From Pseudomonas sp. AL03 (GTDB lineage Bacteria > Pseudomonadota > Gammaproteobacteria > Pseudomonadales > Pseudomonadaceae): 47,787 nucleotides of DNA. Below the pieces are notes generated by a model, which searched no databases, was not told where the DNA came from, and saw only the letters and a program-made list of their open reading frames with translations. Location of the stretch: positions 1-47,787 of the forward strand of contig NZ_JASBRE010000035.1 in the NCBI RefSeq assembly GCF_029960815.1, given 5' to 3'. Below, in pieces: positions 9,211 through 17,971 of this stretch. A program made the translations under genes and the position numbers. Positions within the stretch are counted from its first letter, which is position 1, and each line of letters starts with the position of its first letter.

Positions 9211-10196
9211 AAACGGGTCTCGGCCATCTGGTAAGCGGTTTCCAGGGCGACTTGCAGGCTGCCAGTGTCGATTTTGCCGCTGCCGGCCAGGTCCAGGGCA
9301 GTGCCGTGGTCGACCGATGTGCGGATGATCGGCAAGCCGAGGGTCACGTTGACTGCTGCGCCGAAGCCTTTGTACTTCAGCACCGGCAGGCCCTGGTCGT
9401 GGTACATCGCCAGCACCGCGTCGCAGTGCTCCAGATATTTGGGGGTAAACAGAGTGTCGGCGGGCAGGGGGCCGCGAAGGTCCATTCCTTCGCCGCGCAG
9501 GCGCTCTAATGTAGGTTCGATAATGTCGATTTCTTCATGGCCCAGGTGTCCGCCTTCGCCGGCATGGGGGTTGAGCCCACACACGAGGATGCGCGGCTGG
9601 GCGATGCCGAATTTTTCTTGTAGATCGGTGTGCAGAATTCGCGTGACCCGTTCCAGTCGCTCCGGCGTGATCGCATCGGCAATCTCGCGAAGAGGCAGGT
9701 GAGTGGTGACCAACGCCACGCGCAATCCGCGAGTGGCGAGCATCATCACCACTTGTGCGGTATGGGTCAGGTCGGCGAGAAATTCTGTGTGCCCGGAAAA
9801 GGCGATCCCGGATTCATTGATCACGCCCTTGTGCACAGGGGCCGTGATCATGCCGGCAAAATGCCCGTCCAGGCAGCCTTGGCCAGCTCGGGTCAGGGTT
9901 TCCAGGACGAAAGCCGCGTTGGCCTTGTCCAGTTGCCCGGCGGTAACCTTGGCGTTGAGCGGTGTATCCCAGACATACAGACTGTTGGCCGGCGCAGGTA
10001 CATCCGGCCAGCTGTCCGGGGTGACCGGCAACAAATCGACAACCACGCCCAGTTGCGCGGCCCTCTCTAGGAGCAGGTCGCGGCTGGTAATGGCAATCAG
10101 GGGGTGTGGCTGGGCTTGCGAGGCGAGCAGCAGGCACAGGTCAGGACCTATGCCGGCCGGCTCGCCGGGTGTCAGCGCGAAACGCTTGGGTTTCAC
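9207..10196 (-). CDS. pdxA: 4-hydroxythreonine-4-phosphate dehydrogenase PdxA (329 aa)
   Basis: PdxA catalyses the NAD-dependent oxidation of 4-phosphohydroxy-threonine in pyridoxal 5'-phosphate synthesis. The metal-binding histidines sit in recognisable contexts: SGHTEFLAD (near 165), NPHAGEGGHLGHEE (near 210) and MYHDQGLPVLKYKGFG (near 265). The N-terminus (RFALTPGEPAGIGPDL) is typical. It overlaps surA and rsmA by 4 nt at each end, so translation is probably coupled across all three. This surA-pdxA-rsmA order matches E. coli. Confidence 0.97.
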   Translation of the reverse strand: MKPKRFALTPGEPAGIGPDLCLLLASQAQPHPLIAITSRDLLLERAAQLGVVVDLLPVTPDSWPDVPAPANSLYVWDTPLNAKVTAGQLDKANAAFVLETLTRAGQGCLDGHFAGMITAPVHKGVINESGIAFSGHTEFLADLTHTAQVVMMLATRGLRVALVTTHLPLREIADAITPERLERVTRILHTDLQEKFGIAQPRILVCGLNPHAGEGGHLGHEEIDIIEPTLERLRGEGMDLRGPLPADTLFTPKYLEHCDAVLAMYHDQGLPVLKYKGFGAAVNVTLGLPIIRTSVDHGTALDLAGSGKIDTGSLQVALETAYQMAETRL

Positions 10197-11515
10197 TGCG
10201 CTGCCTGGTTTGCACCAGGGAGTTTGATCTCTACGTACGCTTCATCACGGATCTGACGCAGCCAGGTTTGCAGCTCTTCGTCGTATTTGCGGTTACGCAG
10301 TACGGTCATCGCTTGTTGCTCACGGGCCTGGGTGGTGCTGTCAGTGGCGCGACGGCCAAGGACTTCCAGAACGTGCCAACCGTATTGGGTCTGGAATGGC
10401 TTGGACAGCTGACCTTGCGGGGTCTTGGCCATCACTTCGCGGAATTCAGGCACCAATGCATTCGGGTCGATCCAGTTCAGGTCGCCGCCGTTGAGGGCGG
10501 AACCCGGATCTTCCGAAAAGCTTTTCGCCAGTTCGCCGAAATCTTCGCCCGCTTCGATACGGGTATAGAGCGACTCAGCCAACGCCTTGGTTTTAGCCTC
10601 GTCGCGGATCGGGCTCGGTTTGACCAGGATATGACGCACGTGCACTTCGTCACGCACCTGGGTCTCGCCGCCACGCTTGTCGAGGATCTTCAGGATGATG
10701 AAGCCGCCCGGGGTGCGCATCGGTTGAGTGATGTCGCCGACAGTCATGGTGCTCAGCATGCGATCGAACGGCGGTGGCAGTTGACCGGCTTTACGCCAGC
10801 CCATGTCGCCACCTTCCAGTGCGGTTTCGCTGGCGGATTTGGCGATTGCCAACTGACCGAAGTCAGCGCCTTGCTTGAGCTGCTGGTAAACCGCGTCGGC
10901 TTGTTTGGCCGCATTCTGAATAGCGTCGGAGTTGGCGCTTTCCGGCGTTGGAATCAGGATGTTGGCCAGACGGAACTCTTCGGATAACTGCATTTTGCCA
11001 AGGTCGGAAGCGAGGAAGTTCTTCACTTCCTGTTCGGAAACCTGGATGCGCTCGGCCACACGACGCTGACGCACACGGCTGATGACCATCTCGCGGCGAA
11101 TCTGGTCGCGGGCGTCTTCATAAGACAGGCCATCGCGAGTCAGGGCGGCGCGGAACTGATCCACGGACATGTTGTTGCGCTGGGCAATGGTGCCGACAGC
11201 CTGGTTCAGTTCTTCATCGGTAATGCGGATACCGGAACGTTCGCCGATCTGCAGTTGCAGGTTTTCGACGATCAGGCGCTCAAGCACCTGCTGGTCCAGC
11301 ACGCCGGCCGGCGGCACGGCTGAACCGCGCTTGGCGATGGTTTGCTGAACTTCATGGACGCGTTGGTCCAGTTGGCTCTGCATGACCACGTCGTTGTCGA
11401 CAATGGCCACCACTTTATCGATGGACTGTACCGCGGCGTTCGCCGCGGTACCCAGGAACAGCGCGCCCAGCATCAGCGGGCGCAGACAATCAGAAAGCTT
11501 GGTCTTCACGTTCAC
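10193..11515 (-). CDS. surA: Periplasmic chaperone / peptidyl-prolyl isomerase SurA (440 aa)
   Basis: SurA escorts unfolded outer-membrane proteins, including LptD, to the BAM complex. It has a Sec signal peptide (KTKLSDCLR, then a hydrophobic core, with probable cleavage after ANA), a SurA N-domain, and two parvulin domains (around residues 180-280 and 290-390) with GGDMGW and GGDLNW motifs. The start is GTG and lies 26 nt inside the lptD reading frame. No later start keeps the charged N-region of the signal peptide, so the overlap looks real. It is directly downstream of its own client gene lptD. Confidence 0.96.
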   Translation of the reverse strand: MNVKTKLSDCLRPLMLGALFLGTAANAAVQSIDKVVAIVDNDVVMQSQLDQRVHEVQQTIAKRGSAVPPAGVLDQQVLERLIVENLQLQIGERSGIRITDEELNQAVGTIAQRNNMSVDQFRAALTRDGLSYEDARDQIRREMVISRVRQRRVAERIQVSEQEVKNFLASDLGKMQLSEEFRLANILIPTPESANSDAIQNAAKQADAVYQQLKQGADFGQLAIAKSASETALEGGDMGWRKAGQLPPPFDRMLSTMTVGDITQPMRTPGGFIILKILDKRGGETQVRDEVHVRHILVKPSPIRDEAKTKALAESLYTRIEAGEDFGELAKSFSEDPGSALNGGDLNWIDPNALVPEFREVMAKTPQGQLSKPFQTQYGWHVLEVLGRRATDSTTQAREQQAMTVLRNRKYDEELQTWLRQIRDEAYVEIKLPGANQAAQ

Positions 11516-14291
11516 GATAACCTTGGATGCCTTTGTCGAGGAAGCTCTCTACTTTGGCGCCGGTGAGGCCGCCGAGTCCCTTCAGAACAATTTGTAGGAA
11601 AATGCCGTGGTCGCCTTTTTCGTTTTCCGGGGCGTTCTGACTGAACTCGTCATACGAAACCCAGTAACGGTTGATCAGGCGCAGTTTCCAGCAGCAGTTG
11701 TCGTACTCGAAGCCACCGAAGGCTTCCAGGGTACGGTTGCGGTTGTAGTCATACTGCCAGCGGCTGATGGCGTTCCATTGCGGCACGATCGGCCAGATCA
11801 CCGAGAAGTCGTGCTGCTGAATCTTGTAGTAGTCCTTCACGTAGCCAGGAGTGCCCGGGGTGCCGTAGTCACCACCACCCACTTGCCACTTACCGGTGTT
11901 CTGGTCGTAACGGACCTGGTCATTACGATAGCGATAGCCAGCGTTGATGACCTTGTTCGGGTTGTCTTCAGGCTGGTAGTGGAACATCGCGCTGCCCGAG
12001 CGAGGGCTGCGGCTGTCCGGGTCCCAGTTGTAATCGGCCGTGGTGCGCCAATCGCGGTTCCAGCGATATTCGTATTCCAGCGCGTATGGCGAGACATTAG
12101 CCTGCGCGTCGTCGCGGGTTTTTGCATCGATACCCGGCAACTGAACTTCGCGATCCTTGAAATACACGGCCTGGCCGACGCTGATGCGTTGACGTTCGAA
12201 GCCATTGTCTTCGATCCAGCGGTTGGTTACGCCCAGCGACAGTTTGCTCTCGTCGCCGACGCGGTCGGAGCCAGAGAAGCGGTTGTCGCGGAACAACGAC
12301 GCGTAGTTGAAGGTGTACTCGCCGGTGTCGAATACCGGAATGTCTTTCTGGTCTTCCTCAGGTACGTAAAGGTAGAACAGGCGCGGTTCCAGGGTCTGGC
12401 GATAGTCCTTGCCGAACCAGTTGGTGTTGCGATCGAAGTACAGACCGCTGTCGATGCTGGCGATCGGGACGCCACGGTTCTGGTTGCTGCTGAAAGTGCC
12501 GTTGAGTCGGTCGCCTTCAGCGCCCTGATTGGCAATGTCGGTTTTACCCTGGCCGTCGAGGTCCAACTGGTACTGGGTGTACTGGTACTTCAGCGATGGC
12601 TTCAGGAAGCCATAAGTCCAGTCCAGCGGCAGGCTGACACCCGGTTTGAGATTCAAACGGTCGCCGTTGGCCCGGGCTAGGCCGGTCACGTTGGTGTCCA
12701 GGCGAGGAGACAGGTTACCGTCTTCATCGGAGAACTGGCCCGTTTCCAGGTCACGATCAAAGCGCACGACTTCTGTTTCGTAATCGAAATTCAGACCGTT
12801 CGGGTGCGTAGGCAGCTGACCGTTGAAGGTTATCTGCGGCAATCGGTCGTACGGGGTGATGTTCGATACGGTCGCCAGCTGATAGGCCTGGGCGTTGATG
12901 CGAGCGGTGTAACTGTCGCCGCGATAGCTGACAGAACCCTGCTGGTTCACGTAATCGGAACTCTTTACCCCAATCTGGTCAGTCTGCAGATCCTGGAAGT
13001 AATAAGGATCGCTGATTTTGGTGTAGTCGACCTGTGTGAATACACGCGAGTCAAGGCCACCCTTGTGCTGCCAGTTGTACATGTAGCGGGTTTTTTCGTA
13101 GTCGGTCTGCTGGCTGCGCTCTGTATCGTCATCGTTGAGGTACGCGGCGCCGAGCTGACCTTCGCTGGATTGGGTCAGGTAGCGAAACTCGCCTTCCACC
13201 AACATGCCACGCTTGCTCATATAGCGCGGGTACAACGTGGCGTCGTAGTTCGGTGCCAGGTTGAAGTAATACGGTGTGACCAGCAGGAAGCCGGTATCGG
13301 TGCCGGTGCCGATAGTCGGCGGCAGGAAGCCGGACTGGCGACGGTCATCGATCGGGAAATAGATGTACGGCGTGTACAGAACCGGAATGTCCTTGACCCG
13401 CAGCGTCACGTTGGTCGCGGTACCGAAACCGGTGGCCGGGTTCAAGGTGATGTTGTTGCCCTTGAGTTGCCAGGCGTTACTGTCCGGTTCGCACGTGGTG
13501 TACGTACCATCCTTGAGACGGATGATCGCGTTCTCGGCACGCTTGGCGTACAGCGCGCTGCCGCGGATACGGGATTTGTGCAGGACGTATTCGGCGTTGT
13601 CGACCTTGGCTTCACCGGTGTCGAGTTGCACGTCGGCGTGGTCGCCCACGATCAGTGCGCCGTTGTCGCGAACACGGACGTTGCCGCTCAGTTCGCCACG
13701 GCTCTCGGCCTGGTAGAGGTTCGCTTCGTCGGCTTCGACCTGCATGCTGCCCTGACGCATGACCACGTCACCGGCCAGGGTCGCGACCTGCTCATCCTGC
13801 TTATAGCGAGAGGCTTTGGCGCCGAGAAAGGTCGGAGCGTCACTTTTACTCGTCTTGTCATTCATGCCAGGACGAATCGGTTCGATATAGGAACCAGAGC
13901 AGTAAGGACCGGTTTCGGCCAATTGCGCTGCAGTGAGCTTCTCGCGCGGAACCCAGTCGAGGTGGCTGTAGTCTTCGCTACGCGACTTCAGGCCGCGGCC
14001 CTTGGACTCGGTCACTAGCGCAGGCTTGGCGCTGGTGTCTTGACTGGAACCGCTGTCGGCCGGAGTCTCGCCGCTCGCGCTTACCGCCGCACTGCCGTCA
14101 TGGACGGGACGCGGTGGCAGCGCAGCTGCTGGAGATTTTGGCGCACAGTTCCAGGCACCCGAAGCAGAGACTGAGCAGTCATACTGTTCCGCGGCGACCA
14201 CGAACGAAGTGGCTAGAGGTTGCAGGGCCAGCAGACTGCCGGTAACCAACAACGGAAATTTTTTACGAAACGCGGGGGATTTCAATGCCAT
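11490..14291 (-). CDS. lptD: LPS-assembly outer-membrane protein LptD (933 aa)
   Basis: With the lipoprotein LptE, LptD forms the outer-membrane translocon that inserts LPS into the outer leaflet. I start at MALKSPAFRKKFPLL because it begins a proper signal peptide; the 78 codons further upstream run into the amgK region. A Pro/Ser-rich stretch of about 120 residues precedes the OstA/LptD beta-jellyroll (KASRYKQDEQVATLAGDVVM onward). A long beta-barrel follows. The CC pair in NCCWKLRL near the C-terminus and the N-terminal Cys pair fit the disulfide pattern known for LptD. It is first in the operon lptD-surA-pdxA-rsmA-apaG-apaH-glpE. Confidence 0.97.
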   Translation of the reverse strand: MALKSPAFRKKFPLLVTGSLLALQPLATSFVVAAEQYDCSVSASGAWNCAPKSPAAALPPRPVHDGSAAVSASGETPADSGSSQDTSAKPALVTESKGRGLKSRSEDYSHLDWVPREKLTAAQLAETGPYCSGSYIEPIRPGMNDKTSKSDAPTFLGAKASRYKQDEQVATLAGDVVMRQGSMQVEADEANLYQAESRGELSGNVRVRDNGALIVGDHADVQLDTGEAKVDNAEYVLHKSRIRGSALYAKRAENAIIRLKDGTYTTCEPDSNAWQLKGNNITLNPATGFGTATNVTLRVKDIPVLYTPYIYFPIDDRRQSGFLPPTIGTGTDTGFLLVTPYYFNLAPNYDATLYPRYMSKRGMLVEGEFRYLTQSSEGQLGAAYLNDDDTERSQQTDYEKTRYMYNWQHKGGLDSRVFTQVDYTKISDPYYFQDLQTDQIGVKSSDYVNQQGSVSYRGDSYTARINAQAYQLATVSNITPYDRLPQITFNGQLPTHPNGLNFDYETEVVRFDRDLETGQFSDEDGNLSPRLDTNVTGLARANGDRLNLKPGVSLPLDWTYGFLKPSLKYQYTQYQLDLDGQGKTDIANQGAEGDRLNGTFSSNQNRGVPIASIDSGLYFDRNTNWFGKDYRQTLEPRLFYLYVPEEDQKDIPVFDTGEYTFNYASLFRDNRFSGSDRVGDESKLSLGVTNRWIEDNGFERQRISVGQAVYFKDREVQLPGIDAKTRDDAQANVSPYALEYEYRWNRDWRTTADYNWDPDSRSPRSGSAMFHYQPEDNPNKVINAGYRYRNDQVRYDQNTGKWQVGGGDYGTPGTPGYVKDYYKIQQHDFSVIWPIVPQWNAISRWQYDYNRNRTLEAFGGFEYDNCCWKLRLINRYWVSYDEFSQNAPENEKGDHGIFLQIVLKGLGGLTGAKVESFLDKGIQGYREREDQAF

Positions 14292-14392
14292 CTTATTAGT
14301 CCGGGCTTCCTGCGTGCCATCTGCCCGCGGTGTGGGCCGCACGCCTCTCGATGGTCTGAAAAAGATGCTGGATAATAAAGCATGACCCGCTT

Positions 14393-14408
14393 GACGGCTA
14401 GCGCCGTC
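14393..14408 (+). other. Inverted repeat in the amgK 5' region
   Basis: GACGGC-TAGC-GCCGTC is a perfect 6-bp inverted repeat sitting directly before the amgK ribosome site (GGAG at 14409-14412, 9 nt before the ATG). As RNA it would fold next to the ribosome site; as DNA it could be an operator. The 130-bp lptD-amgK divergent region also contains an AT-rich patch (GATAATAAAG near 14371) where back-to-back promoters probably lie. Confidence 0.45.
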
Positions 14409-14421
14409 GGAGACCCTTGCA

Positions 14422-15441
14422 ATGCCTGACCAAGATGTACGTTTGCAACACCTGAAAGTTTGGCTCGATGAACAATTGGCTGCCCTCTTTGCAGAGCAGG
14501 GTTGGGGCGTCGTACCCCCGGCCACGTTGACCGCGGCCAGTAGCGATGCGAGTTTTCGACGTTATTTCCGCTGGGAAGGCGAGGGCAGAAGCTTCGTCGT
14601 GATGGACGCACCACCCCCCCAGGAAAACTGCAAACCCTTCGTGGATATCGCTTTTTTGCTGGCGAAATCCGGAATAAATGTTCCGAAAATTTATGCCGAA
14701 GACCTCGAGCGTGGTTTTCTTTTGCTCAATGACCTGGGCAACAAGACTTACCTGGACGTAATCGACAGCGAAAATGCTGACGATTTGTTCAAGGATGCCC
14801 TGCAAGCACTGCTGGCTTTTCAGCAACTGCCGATGGTTGCACCGCTGCCAAGTTATGACGTTGCGCTGCTGCGCCGCGAGCTGGAATTGTTCCCCGAGTG
14901 GTACGTAAAGCGTGAGTTGGGTATCGAGTTCGACGCGGCTCAGCAAATGCTCTGGCAGAACGTGACTGAGCTATTGATCGACAGCGCCCTGGCCCAGCCC
15001 AAAGTGCTGGTGCACCGCGACTACATGCCGCGCAACCTGATGCTCAGCGAACCGAATCCCGGTGTGCTGGATTTCCAGGACGCAGTCTATGGCCCGGTGA
15101 CCTACGACGTGACCTGCCTGTTCAAGGATGCGTTCCTCAGCTGGCCTGAAGAGCGCGTGTACGGCTGGCTGGAAGCTTATTGGCAGCAAGCGGGTGCGCT
15201 TGGCATCCCGGTCCAGCCTGACTTCGAAAATTTCCTGCGTGCCAGCGACCTGATGGGCGTGCAGCGTCACTTGAAAGTGATCGGCATCTTCGCCCGTATT
15301 TGCCACCGTGACGGCAAACCGCGCTACCTGGCCGATGTGCCGCGCTTTTTTGCTTATATAGACGCAGTGATCGCCCGTCGTCCTGAGCTGGCCGAGCTGG
15401 ATGTATTGCTGGCCAGTCTGCGTGCTGGAGCGAATGCATGA
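14422..15441 (+). CDS. amgK: N-acetylmuramate/N-acetylglucosamine kinase AmgK (339 aa)
   Basis: AmgK is an anomeric sugar kinase that phosphorylates MurNAc (and GlcNAc) at C1. It is the first step of the Pseudomonas cell-wall salvage route, which bypasses de novo UDP-MurNAc synthesis and confers intrinsic fosfomycin tolerance. The fold is aminoglycoside-phosphotransferase-like: catalytic HRDYMPRN near residue 198 and metal-binding LDFQDA about 15 residues later. Its stop overlaps the murU start (ATGA). It is divergent from lptD, placing murein salvage beside LPS export. Recognition rests on the kinase motifs plus the murU partner. Confidence 0.94.
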   Translation: MPDQDVRLQHLKVWLDEQLAALFAEQGWGVVPPATLTAASSDASFRRYFRWEGEGRSFVVMDAPPPQENCKPFVDIAFLLAKSGINVPKIYAEDLERGFLLLNDLGNKTYLDVIDSENADDLFKDALQALLAFQQLPMVAPLPSYDVALLRRELELFPEWYVKRELGIEFDAAQQMLWQNVTELLIDSALAQPKVLVHRDYMPRNLMLSEPNPGVLDFQDAVYGPVTYDVTCLFKDAFLSWPEERVYGWLEAYWQQAGALGIPVQPDFENFLRASDLMGVQRHLKVIGIFARICHRDGKPRYLADVPRFFAYIDAVIARRPELAELDVLLASLRAGANA

Positions 15442-16109
15442 AGGCGATGATTCTGGCGGCAGGCAAGGGCGAGCGCATGCGCCCGCTGACCCTGACTACA
15501 CCGAAACCGCTGGTTCGCGCCGGCGGTATTCCGTTGATCGAGTATCACTTGAAAGCCTTGGCGGTGGCGGGGTTTACCGAGGTGGTGATCAACCACGCCT
15601 GGCTTGGCCAGCAGATCGAAAACTACCTCGGTGATGGCTCTCAATACGGCGTACGTATTCAGTACTCGCCGGAAGGTGAGCCACTGGAAACCGGAGGCGG
15701 GATTTTCCGCGCGTTGCCGCTGTTGGGAGACAAGGCCTTTGTGGTGGTCAACGGTGACATCTGGACCGACTATGACTTCAGCGTATTGCACCAACCCATC
15801 ACCGGGCTGGCGCATTTGGTGCTGGCGGACAACCCGGCTCATCACCTAGCCGGGGATTTCAGTCTGATCGACGGGCAAGTGCACGACGGTCTGCCGGACA
15901 CTGCAACCCTGACCTACAGCGGCATCGCGGTGCTGCACCCGCAGCTGTTCGACGGTTGCTCCGCCGGGGCGTTCAAACTCGCCCCACTGCTGCGCAAGGC
16001 CATGGCCGATGGACACGTAACCGGCGAACGCTTGAACGGACATTGGGTGGATGTTGGCACTCACGAGCGTCTGGCTGAAGTCGAAACTCTGTTAGAGGCG
16101 AGACGCTGA
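15438..16109 (+). CDS. murU: N-acetylmuramate alpha-1-phosphate uridylyltransferase MurU (223 aa)
   Basis: MurU converts MurNAc-1-phosphate and UTP to UDP-MurNAc, which re-enters peptidoglycan synthesis. The N-terminal nucleotidyltransferase signature MILAAGKGERMRPLT is intact (residues 4-18). The Mg-binding VVNGDIWTDYDF follows near residue 105. The protein is short, as expected, without the C-terminal hexapeptide domain of GlmU-type enzymes. It is coupled to amgK by a 4-nt overlap and separated from the J-domain gene by 1 nt. Confidence 0.95.
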   Translation: MKAMILAAGKGERMRPLTLTTPKPLVRAGGIPLIEYHLKALAVAGFTEVVINHAWLGQQIENYLGDGSQYGVRIQYSPEGEPLETGGGIFRALPLLGDKAFVVVNGDIWTDYDFSVLHQPITGLAHLVLADNPAHHLAGDFSLIDGQVHDGLPDTATLTYSGIAVLHPQLFDGCSAGAFKLAPLLRKAMADGHVTGERLNGHWVDVGTHERLAEVETLLEARR

Positions 16110-16110
16110 C

Positions 16111-16878
16111 ATGCTGTGGCCAGGGACTCTGATTGGAGCCGGAGTGGGCTTTTTCATCGCCAGCATTCCGGGGGCCATGCTTGGCGCCTTATTGGGGCAG
16201 GCGCTGGATCGGCGCTTGCACTTGCAGAGCTGGGCGCACTTGCGAGAAAAGCTCGGTGGTCGCTCGGTGCTGCGCAACGACGAACTGCTGTTTGTGTTGT
16301 TGGGACGACTGGCCAAGAGCGATGGACGGGTGGTGGAGGGCCACATCCAGCAGGCCCGTCAGGAAATGCGTTCGCTGGAAATGAACGAGTCGGCCCAGCG
16401 CCGGGCAATTGCCGCGTTCAATCGCGGCAAGTCGGGAGATGACCGGTTGCGCGGTTACCTGCGCCGCTTGAGTGCTCAACCCCATGCGGCCGAAGGCGTC
16501 TTGCGCGCCTGTTGGCGGATGATCTGGGCTGATGGCCGCGCCGGTAGTGCTGAGCGAGCGCTGATTACGCAGTGGGGCAAATGGCTGGGCTGGACACGGC
16601 ATCAAGTGCAGGCGCTGGCGGCCGATTATGAACAGCACAAGCTTGCGCCGGTCAGCAACGCTGTCACCTACCAAGATGCGTTGCGGCTTTTGGGCGTGTC
16701 GGCGACCAGCGAGCCGGCGCAGATCAAACGCGCTTATCGACGCCTGCTGAGTCGCCATCACCCGGACAAGATTGCCGGCAGCGGTGCGACGGCGTCGCAG
16801 GTTCGCGAAGCCACTGACAAGACTCGCGAGCTGCATAGCGCCTACACATTAATTCGCGAGCGTCGGGATTTTCGCTAG
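16111..16878 (+). CDS. djlA: Membrane-anchored DnaJ-like co-chaperone, DjlA type (255 aa)
   Basis: An N-terminal glycine-rich transmembrane segment (about residues 5-28) is followed by a TerB-like helical domain (about 50-165). A C-terminal J domain carries the essential HPD motif (SRHHPDK, near residue 215). This is the DjlA order: a type III membrane protein presenting its J domain to DnaK in the cytoplasm. In enterobacteria DjlA influences capsule/Rcs signalling. Here it is 1 nt after murU, so it is probably co-expressed with murein salvage; whether the functions are linked is unknown. Confidence 0.9.
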   Translation: MLWPGTLIGAGVGFFIASIPGAMLGALLGQALDRRLHLQSWAHLREKLGGRSVLRNDELLFVLLGRLAKSDGRVVEGHIQQARQEMRSLEMNESAQRRAIAAFNRGKSGDDRLRGYLRRLSAQPHAAEGVLRACWRMIWADGRAGSAERALITQWGKWLGWTRHQVQALAADYEQHKLAPVSNAVTYQDALRLLGVSATSEPAQIKRAYRRLLSRHHPDKIAGSGATASQVREATDKTRELHSAYTLIRERRDFR

Positions 16879-16914
16879 CAGGGCAGGGGTGTAATACCTG
16901 TCAGGCAGCGAGGG

Positions 16915-17898
16915 TCAATCGGCTAGCGGACTCAGCCATCCACGCACGCGGCGGAACAACTGCTCTTGCTCTGCCTTGGTATTCCCGGGCAAAGCCTTGA
17001 GCGCTACCTGGCTGAATGCCGAAGCTTTCAAACGTTTGCTGGCTTGCATACGTTCTAGCGCCGCGTTGCGATCCAGCGGCTTATCCATATAGAAGATGTC
17101 TGCGGTGGGCAGCTTCAGGGTCGGTGTCAGTTCGGCCAACTCTGGTTTGGCTTTCACCGGCATCTGAGCGGCGACCATCACAAACTTCTCCACTTGCGAG
17201 GGCTGCTTTTCGCTCAGGTAGCGCGCGGCCCAGTAAGCGCCGGTGCCATGGCCCAATACGACAATGCGGCGAGCGCTTTGCTGTTCGGCATAGGCAATGG
17301 CGGCGTCGACGCGGGCGAAGATTCGTTCGGCGTCGGCGTTGGCCTGTTCCTCGGTGGTTTCGGCGATCACCTTGTCCGCCACCTCCGCTTCACCGCCCGC
17401 GGCTTGTTCGATGGGCGCTGCGGTGGTCGAGTCTTTGCTGCCAGTGTCGGGGGCTTTTGGCGTGAGTGCCACTTCTACGATGCGTGGTGCAATGGCATCG
17501 CTTTGCACGTCCGGCAAGGTGATACTCAGGCTGCTCCACTCGGCGTCCGGCAATTTACGTCGCAATGGACCTATTGCTTGCGGCCAGTCAACGCTTTCGC
17601 CGGCACCCGGGATGATAATCACCGCGCCTTTGGGCTCGGCGGTATTGGCTGGTTTCCACAAGGCCAGAAACGTATCGCTACCCGCTTGCAGTTGCTGTTG
17701 TTCCTGGGCGGGGATCTTGCGCTCAAGTGCAGTCGCTTCTTCCTGACTACGCTCAAGCAGCGGCTGGCGCTCGACCGGTTTTGCTTCGGCGAGTTGTGTC
17801 GCGGCGGGTGCCGGGTCGGCGGCCGCGACGGAAAAGGCGCAAGGCAGGAGCAGCGACAGGCACAATGCTGGCAATGCCAGGCGGTAAACAGGGGGCAT
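16915..17898 (-). CDS. DUF3530 family exported alpha/beta-hydrolase-like protein (327 aa)
   Basis: A signal peptide (hydrophobic LALPALCLSLLLPCAF, then SVAAADPA) precedes a predicted alpha/beta-hydrolase fold: PKGAVIIIPGAGES (strand and oxyanion region) and VVLGHGTGAYWAARYL (the position of the nucleophile elbow). The elbow reads G-H-G-T-G, so the usual Ser nucleophile is Gly. The middle (about 150-195) is an acidic, low-complexity insert rich in Ala, Glu and Thr. The function is unknown. It converges on the djlA gene with 36 nt between and is divergent from agtS. It may be a non-catalytic hydrolase-fold protein. Confidence 0.85.
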   Translation of the reverse strand: MPPVYRLALPALCLSLLLPCAFSVAAADPAPAATQLAEAKPVERQPLLERSQEEATALERKIPAQEQQQLQAGSDTFLALWKPANTAEPKGAVIIIPGAGESVDWPQAIGPLRRKLPDAEWSSLSITLPDVQSDAIAPRIVEVALTPKAPDTGSKDSTTAAPIEQAAGGEAEVADKVIAETTEEQANADAERIFARVDAAIAYAEQQSARRIVVLGHGTGAYWAARYLSEKQPSQVEKFVMVAAQMPVKAKPELAELTPTLKLPTADIFYMDKPLDRNAALERMQASKRLKASAFSQVALKALPGNTKAEQEQLFRRVRGWLSPLAD

Positions 17899-17971
17899 CG
17901 GATATTCCAGGCCAGAAGTTATTCCGGCAGCCTAATGGGTTGGTCAGTATTTGTCAGTGTGTGAGATTTCG

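Noticed and set aside
12804..14018. A 404-codon open frame antisense to lptD
   Set aside because: Low-complexity Val/Ala/Gly composition and complete overlap with LptD, which has all family hallmarks.
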